NCBI GenBank assembly: GCA_009783695.1
Contig: WRCY01000022.1
Coordinates: 1-34,445, forward strand
DNA length: 34,445 nucleotides
Reading direction: 5' to 3'
Origin: Oscillospiraceae bacterium
Lineage (GTDB): Bacteria; Bacillota; Clostridia; Oscillospirales; Ruminococcaceae
The translations under genes and the position numbers were made by a program. Below are positions 30,807-34,445 of this stretch, in pieces. The first letter of the stretch is position 1. Each line of letters begins with the position of its first letter. The notes under the pieces were generated by a model. It ran no database searches, had not been told where the DNA came from, and saw nothing but the letters and a program-made list of their open reading frames with translations.

Positions 30807-31515
30807 CAGCAGCGCAAAAGCCGCTTCCTGCGCGGTTTATGACTCGCAGGCGCAAAGCGTTATAAGCTATGGCGGCGTAAACGCCGAAATCACACATTCC
30901 GAAACCTTGCTTCCGCTTGCCGAAAACATTTTAAAAGCGGCGAAGCTGACGCTCGGCGACATCGGTGCTTTCGCTGTCACCGCGGGTCCCGGCTCGTTCA
31001 CGGGTGTGCGGATTGCCGTGAGTGCAGTCAAGGGAATGGCTTTTGCTGCCGAAAACCTCGGCTCCCGAAATCGCCGTTTTGCGGCGGACTGCTCTGTTTT
31101 CCCCGTTTCATCACTGCACAGCCTTGCATATAATCTGCTCGGTCGGGAGTGCGTTGCCTGCTGCGTCATGGATGCGCGCAGAGAGCAGTTTTACAATGCG
31201 ATGTTCAGAATCAGCGGTGATAAAATCACGCGCCTTACCGAAAACCGCGCAATCGGGAAAGCCGAGCTTGAAGCCGAGCTTTTAAATTACGAAGACGATA
31301 TAATTGTAACCGTCGGCGACGGCGCGGACTTATTTATTCCCGAGCTGTGCGCGCCGATTGCACAAAGGCAGCAAAGTGCAGTCAGCGTCTGCCTTGCCGC
31401 CTTAGAATATGAACCGGTAGCGGCGAAAGAATTAATGCCCCTGTACCTGCGTTTACCGCAGGCAGAAAGAGAACGCCGGGCGGGTGCAGGCAGTGCTCCG
31501 CTCAGCAGCAACTGA
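30772..31515 (+). CDS. tsaB: tRNA t6A synthesis protein TsaB
   Basis: Actin-like ASKHA-fold partner of TsaD. 247 residues from ATG 30772; ATG 30787 (MLILGLDSSAKAASCAVYD) is an alternative, and both overlap tsaE. LILGLDSSAKAASCAV is the phosphate-1 region; GPGSFTGVRIAVSAVKGMAF is the family signature. The open frame reaches back to 30691 but only as an overlap of tsaE. tsaD is not in the window. Three element A copies follow. Confidence 0.94.
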   Translation: MKEKSMLILGLDSSAKAASCAVYDSQAQSVISYGGVNAEITHSETLLPLAENILKAAKLTLGDIGAFAVTAGPGSFTGVRIAVSAVKGMAFAAENLGSRNRRFAADCSVFPVSSLHSLAYNLLGRECVACCVMDARREQFYNAMFRISGDKITRLTENRAIGKAELEAELLNYEDDIIVTVGDGADLFIPELCAPIAQRQQSAVSVCLAALEYEPVAAKELMPLYLRLPQAERERRAGAGSAPLSSN

Positions 31516-31533
31516 CAAATATTTTAAGGAAGT

Positions 31534-31766
31534 GTCAAAGCTTAAAATTAAAATTTGTTTAATCGGGGAAACGTTGTTTTCATGCCCGTTTGTTGAAGAA
31601 AGGACTTGAAATGTCGAAGCTCGTAAATAAAGTTGCTTAATCGGGGAAAACGTTGTTTTCATGCCCGTTTATTGAAGAAAGGACTTGAAATATCAAAGCT
31701 TGAAAATAAAAACTGCTTAATCGGGGAAAACGTTGTTTTCATGCCCGTTTATTGAAGAAAGGACTT
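31534..31766 (+). repeat. Element A array A12-A14 before rpiB
   Basis: Three copies with AATCGGGG at 31561, 31639 and 31719 (periods 78 and 80). Cores GAAAAC-GTT-GTTTTC are identical in the last two. Tails are GAAGAAAGGACTTGAAAT in the first two and GAAGAAAGGACTTATTT in the third, 9 bases from the rpiB ATG. Heads are RTCRAAGCTTG-like and include stop codons in the TTG frame, so here the short frame is not intact. This accounts for the 260-bp tsaB-rpiB gap. Confidence 0.95.
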
Positions 31767-31775
31767 ATTTAAAAT

Positions 31776-32204
31776 ATGATTTATGTTGGAAGCGACCATG
31801 CGGGCTACCCGCTCAAAACCGCGCTGGTTGAATATTTAAAGGAAAACGAAATAGAATTCACCGACCTCGGCTGCAACGGTGAAACCGTGGATTATCCCGA
31901 TATAGCTCGCCTTGTCTGCGGGAAAGTACTTGAAAGCGCGGATAACCGCGGCGTGCTTGTCTGCGGCACAGGCATCGGGATTTCTATGGCGGCCAACCGC
32001 ATAAAAGGCATAAGAGCGGCACTTTGCGGCGATTATTACTCGGCGAAATTCACCCGCAGGCACAATGACGCAAACGTCATCTGCTTCGGCAGGCACGTTA
32101 TTGGCGCGGGGCTCGCCGCCGAGCTTTTGGACGTGTTCCTTAACACCGATTTTGACGGGGGCAAGCATACTCCCCGCATTAATAAAATAGAAGGAGAAAT
32201 ATAA
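31776..32204 (+). CDS. rpiB: Ribose-5-phosphate isomerase B
   Basis: Interconverts ribose-5-phosphate and ribulose-5-phosphate. 142 residues: [10 protein letters not shown] at the N-terminus, DYPDIA, and the catalytic-Cys loop [22 protein letters not shown] are diagnostic. The ribosome binding site is the AAGAAAGGA tail of element A14. Its stop overlaps the upp ATG by one base. Product ribose-5-phosphate feeds PRPP, the co-substrate of Upp. Confidence 0.96.
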   Translation: MIYVGSDHAGYPLKTALVEYLKENEIEFTDLGCNGETVDYPDIARLVCGKVLESADNRGVLVCGTGIGISMAANRIKGIRAALCGDYYSAKFTRRHNDANVICFGRHVIGAGLAAELLDVFLNTDFDGGKHTPRINKIEGEI

Positions 32205-32833
32205 TGGACAACCTTAAAATTTTAGACCATCCTTTGTTACAGCACAAAATCTCCCTGCTCCGCGATAAAAACACGATTATGAAAGAATTCCGCGAGCTTG
32301 TGAGCGAGATTTCCATGCTTATGACCTACGAGGCGACCCGAAGCCTACCGCTCAAGGAAGTGCAGGTTCAAACGCCTGTCGCTATTGCAACCACTAAAAT
32401 TATATCCGGCAGAAAAGTCGCGCTGGTACCTATTCTGCGTGCAGGGCTCGGCATGGTGGACGGCGCGTCCGCGCTTATCCCTGCGGCTCCCGTCGGGCAT
32501 ATCGGCGTCTGCCGCGACGGTAAGACAGGCGGCGTTTCAGAGTACTACTGCAAACTTCCCGTTGACATAGCCGACCGTGAGGTTATTGTGATGGACTTGC
32601 TGCTCGCAACAGGCAACTGCGCCGCGCACGCAGTGCAGAAGCTCAAGGACGCGGGCTGTAGGTCGCTTAAATATATCTGCGTCATCGCCTGCCCCGAGGG
32701 CGTGAAAACGCTCAGCGCGGCACACCCTGACGTTGATATTTACTGCGGCGCGCTTGACGAGGGGTTAACCGACGACCTGTACATCACGCCGGGAGTCGGC
32801 GACGGCGGGGACAGGATTTTCGGGACAAAGTGA
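32204..32833 (+). CDS. upp: Uracil phosphoribosyltransferase
   Basis: Salvages uracil to UMP with PRPP. 209 residues with [13 protein letters not shown] and the C-terminal [17 protein letters not shown] typical of the family. The PRPP loop reads [15 protein letters not shown] where most homologues have DPMLATGGSA, so the loop is somewhat divergent. AAGGAG lies 8 bases before the ATG. Translationally coupled to rpiB. Confidence 0.95.
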   Translation: MDNLKILDHPLLQHKISLLRDKNTIMKEFRELVSEISMLMTYEATRSLPLKEVQVQTPVAIATTKIISGRKVALVPILRAGLGMVDGASALIPAAPVGHIGVCRDGKTGGVSEYYCKLPVDIADREVIVMDLLLATGNCAAHAVQKLKDAGCRSLKYICVIACPEGVKTLSAAHPDVDIYCGALDEGLTDDLYITPGVGDGGDRIFGTK

Positions 32834-32863
32834 TTCTTTGGACAGGCTTTCGACAAATCCGTA

Positions 32864-32869
32864 TATAAT
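32864..32869 (+). promoter_or_regulatory. Candidate -10 box for the phage-type gene
   Basis: TATAAT at 32864-32869; the best -35 is TGGACA at 32839-32844 with a long 19-base spacer. The start site near 32876 would place the whole sequestering hairpin at the 5' end of the mRNA. Confidence 0.45.
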
Positions 32870-32882
32870 ACTGCATTTTTTT

Positions 32883-32929
32883 ACCTCCGGACTAATATAA
32901 TTAAGAAATTAATTATATAAACCGGAGGT
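32883..32929 (+). promoter_or_regulatory. Hairpin that hides the ribosome binding site
   Basis: ACCTCCGG (32883-32890) pairs with CCGGAGGT (32922-32929), covering the GGAGG site of the gene at 32936. Inside, a 10-bp AT stem (32895-32904/32909-32918) is capped by GAAA, a GNRA tetraloop, with a small internal loop between the stems. Confidence 0.8.
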
Positions 32930-32935
32930 TATTTT

Positions 32936-33199
32936 ATGGACAATATAACAAAGCAGGTGAATGATTATAAATCGCTTAAAACCACAATCAAAGACCTTGA
33001 GCAAAGATTAAAAGCAATTGAGGGAGAAATTAAAAATTATATGGGCGATGAGGAGGAGCTCATTGTCGGCGGGAACACCGTTCGCTGGAAAAGAATAGTT
33101 TTAAATAAATTTGACGTAACAGAATTTAACGCCCAGCATCCTGTTTTATATGAGCAGTTCTTAAAGCAAAGCGAGTCAAGAAGATTTACGGTTACATAA
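32936..33199 (+). CDS. Small phage-type protein (orphan)
   Basis: 87 residues: N-terminal coiled coil (YKSLKTTIKDLEQRLKAIEGEIKNYMGD) followed by EELIVGGNTVRWKRIVLNKFDVTEFNAQHP and a C-terminal ESRRFTV. This pattern resembles small proteins encoded beside YqaJ-type recombinases in prophages; assignment from memory. No other phage genes are nearby, so it appears to be a domesticated or stranded copy. GGAGG lies 7 bases before the ATG but is in a hairpin. It converges with the NfeD-like gene across element A15. Confidence 0.72.
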   Translation: MDNITKQVNDYKSLKTTIKDLEQRLKAIEGEIKNYMGDEEELIVGGNTVRWKRIVLNKFDVTEFNAQHPVLYEQFLKQSESRRFTVT

Positions 33200-33206
33200 T
33201 TATTTC

Positions 33207-33281
33207 CATTAAGTCCTTTCTCCACAAACGAACAATGAAAACAACGTTTTCCCCGGCTCGGTATCATTTATTTTCAACCTT
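33207..33281 (-). repeat. Element A copy A15 (minus strand, convergent junction)
   Basis: On the minus strand the TTG (complement of 33275-33277) follows the NfeD-like stop by 3 bases, with GAGGAA about 12 bases before it. Core GAAAAC-GTT-GTTTTC, tail GGAGAAAGGACTTAATGG. The short frame is intact to TAA. Unlike the others it leads into no gene; the next coding sequence is convergent. Confidence 0.92.
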
Positions 33282-33859
33282 CACTCTTCCTCATTATTAA
33301 GCGGGTCAAAAACCTCTTTGATGCTCTGCACAAAAAAGCATCCGCCCTCCTCAAAAAGTATAATAACCTTTTCAAACTCGGGAATCATTGTGCTGTTTGC
33401 CGATACCGCCGGCGCGCGGAAAACTATATCGTTAAATTCAAACTCAATCAAGCCGTAATCATCGCCGTAAATATACTCATATGCAAAACCCTGCACGCCC
33501 GCCGCCTCATCTCCTTTAGGGAGGGTTCTGCTCTTGAATTCATCAACCGCAGAATTTAAAAAATACTGCAAAGCAAAACATATAAGCATCGACGTCATAA
33601 CCGAAAACGGCAGCGAGAAATACCATCTGAAGCCGATATACTCAAAAATCATCCCCGCCGTTCCAAGGCTCAGAAAGCCGCCGAGCGCCATCGCCGGGGT
33701 CTGCGGTAAAAACTTCTCTGCAGGAATCGTGCCGCCTTTAAGCTTGAATAAACTTCGTTCTACACCGAAATATTTAATTCGCTCCATATACCGCAGAACC
33801 ACATCCGTGATTAAAAGCGCGGCAGATATTATCGTCACAGCCAAATAAATGTAAATCAT
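33281..33859 (-). CDS. NfeD-like membrane protein
   Basis: 192 residues: one N-terminal transmembrane segment (about 2-23), two more at about 57-75 and 80-100, then a soluble domain with DEAAGVQGFAYEYIYGDDYGLIEFEFNDIVFRAPAVS and EKVIILFEEGGCFFVQ, which resembles the OB-fold of short NfeD/YqiJ proteins. The assignment is structural by eye and moderate. GGAG lies 4 bases before the ATG. It follows the CBS-domain gene on the same strand after 110 bp. Confidence 0.65.
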   Translation of the reverse strand: MIYIYLAVTIISAALLITDVVLRYMERIKYFGVERSLFKLKGGTIPAEKFLPQTPAMALGGFLSLGTAGMIFEYIGFRWYFSLPFSVMTSMLICFALQYFLNSAVDEFKSRTLPKGDEAAGVQGFAYEYIYGDDYGLIEFEFNDIVFRAPAVSANSTMIPEFEKVIILFEEGGCFFVQSIKEVFDPLNNEEE

Positions 33860-33969
33860 AATTCTCCGATATAGTCGTTTGATTTGAAACGAATCACATT
33901 TTAATTAATCGGTTATGCAATCAAGTCAAGTCGCACAGCGGCTATGAGGCAAATACCGCATTTTTCAAG

Positions 33970-34445
<476 letters not shown>

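Overview
The window is a gene-dense stretch of a chromosome, most likely from an uncultured gut- or rumen-type member of the Bacillota, class Clostridia (Oscillospirales-like). This rests on the gene set (YfmF/YfmH peptidases, Mini-III RNase, YebC, YitT, NifS/NifU-type Fe-S genes), on strong AGGAGG-type ribosome binding sites, on TTG starts, and on sigma-A promoters that are almost all TTGACA-N17-TATAAT. The species cannot be fixed from the sequence. Housekeeping genes have moderate GC; the small XRE regulators, the hicAB pair and the intergenic spaces are AT-rich.

Layout. 1-1.0 kb: end of the rplJ-rplL operon. 1.0-4.3 kb: an XRE repressor facing a small membrane protein, then glnS and a lipoprotein. 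4.3-6.3 kb: nifS-nifU plus a thioredoxin-like protein without cysteines. 6.4-10.4 kb: a DUF421 protein (minus strand), a YihY membrane protein, ychF, and a NERD-domain protein. 10.4-15.7 kb: yfmF, yfmH, lgt, folD and a small membrane protein. 15.8-18.6 kb: rplU, rpmA, a small membrane protein and obgE. 18.6-21.5 kb: accessory genes (DUF6809-like, XRE, hicAB) set between obgE and mrnC/yitT, then another XRE gene. 21.5-27.8 kb: yebC and a divergent type IIA topoisomerase (B subunit, two small genes, A subunit). 27.8-28.4 kb: a striking hairpin array and an XRE gene. 28.4-32.8 kb: an XRE-formate-tetrahydrofolate ligase fusion, tsaE, tsaB, rpiB, upp. 32.9-34.4 kb: an orphan phage-type gene behind a hairpin that hides its ribosome binding site, an NfeD-like protein and the end of a CBS-domain protein.

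The main novelty is non-coding. A dispersed element of about 75 bp (called element A here) occurs 17 times plus one fragment. It starts at or just after the stop codon of the upstream gene in several operons and ends immediately before the start codon of the downstream gene. Each full copy has a TTGAAAA head, a hairpin of the form CGGGGAAAACG...CGTTTTCAT.CCCG, and a tail GAAGAAAGGACTTAATG that is itself a ribosome binding site. In six places a good GGAGG-type site is stranded just upstream of the element, as if the element had landed between a native ribosome binding site and its start codon. Many copies carry a short open frame starting at TTG. The element precedes yihY, the NERD gene, yfmH, folD, hicB, the topoisomerase B gene, an XRE gene and rpiB.

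Other unusual features: two consecutive cloverleaf-like hairpin modules behind consensus promoters (27765-28024, candidate structured RNA); four terminators whose hairpin overlaps the -35 box of the next promoter; a 160-bp MITE with TTA target duplication inserted beside an element A copy; an in-frame XRE-Fhs fusion with an internal start; YitT apparently starting at AUU; and L27 without the cleaved N-terminal extension usual in Bacillota, with the prp position filled by three 85-bp tandem repeats.
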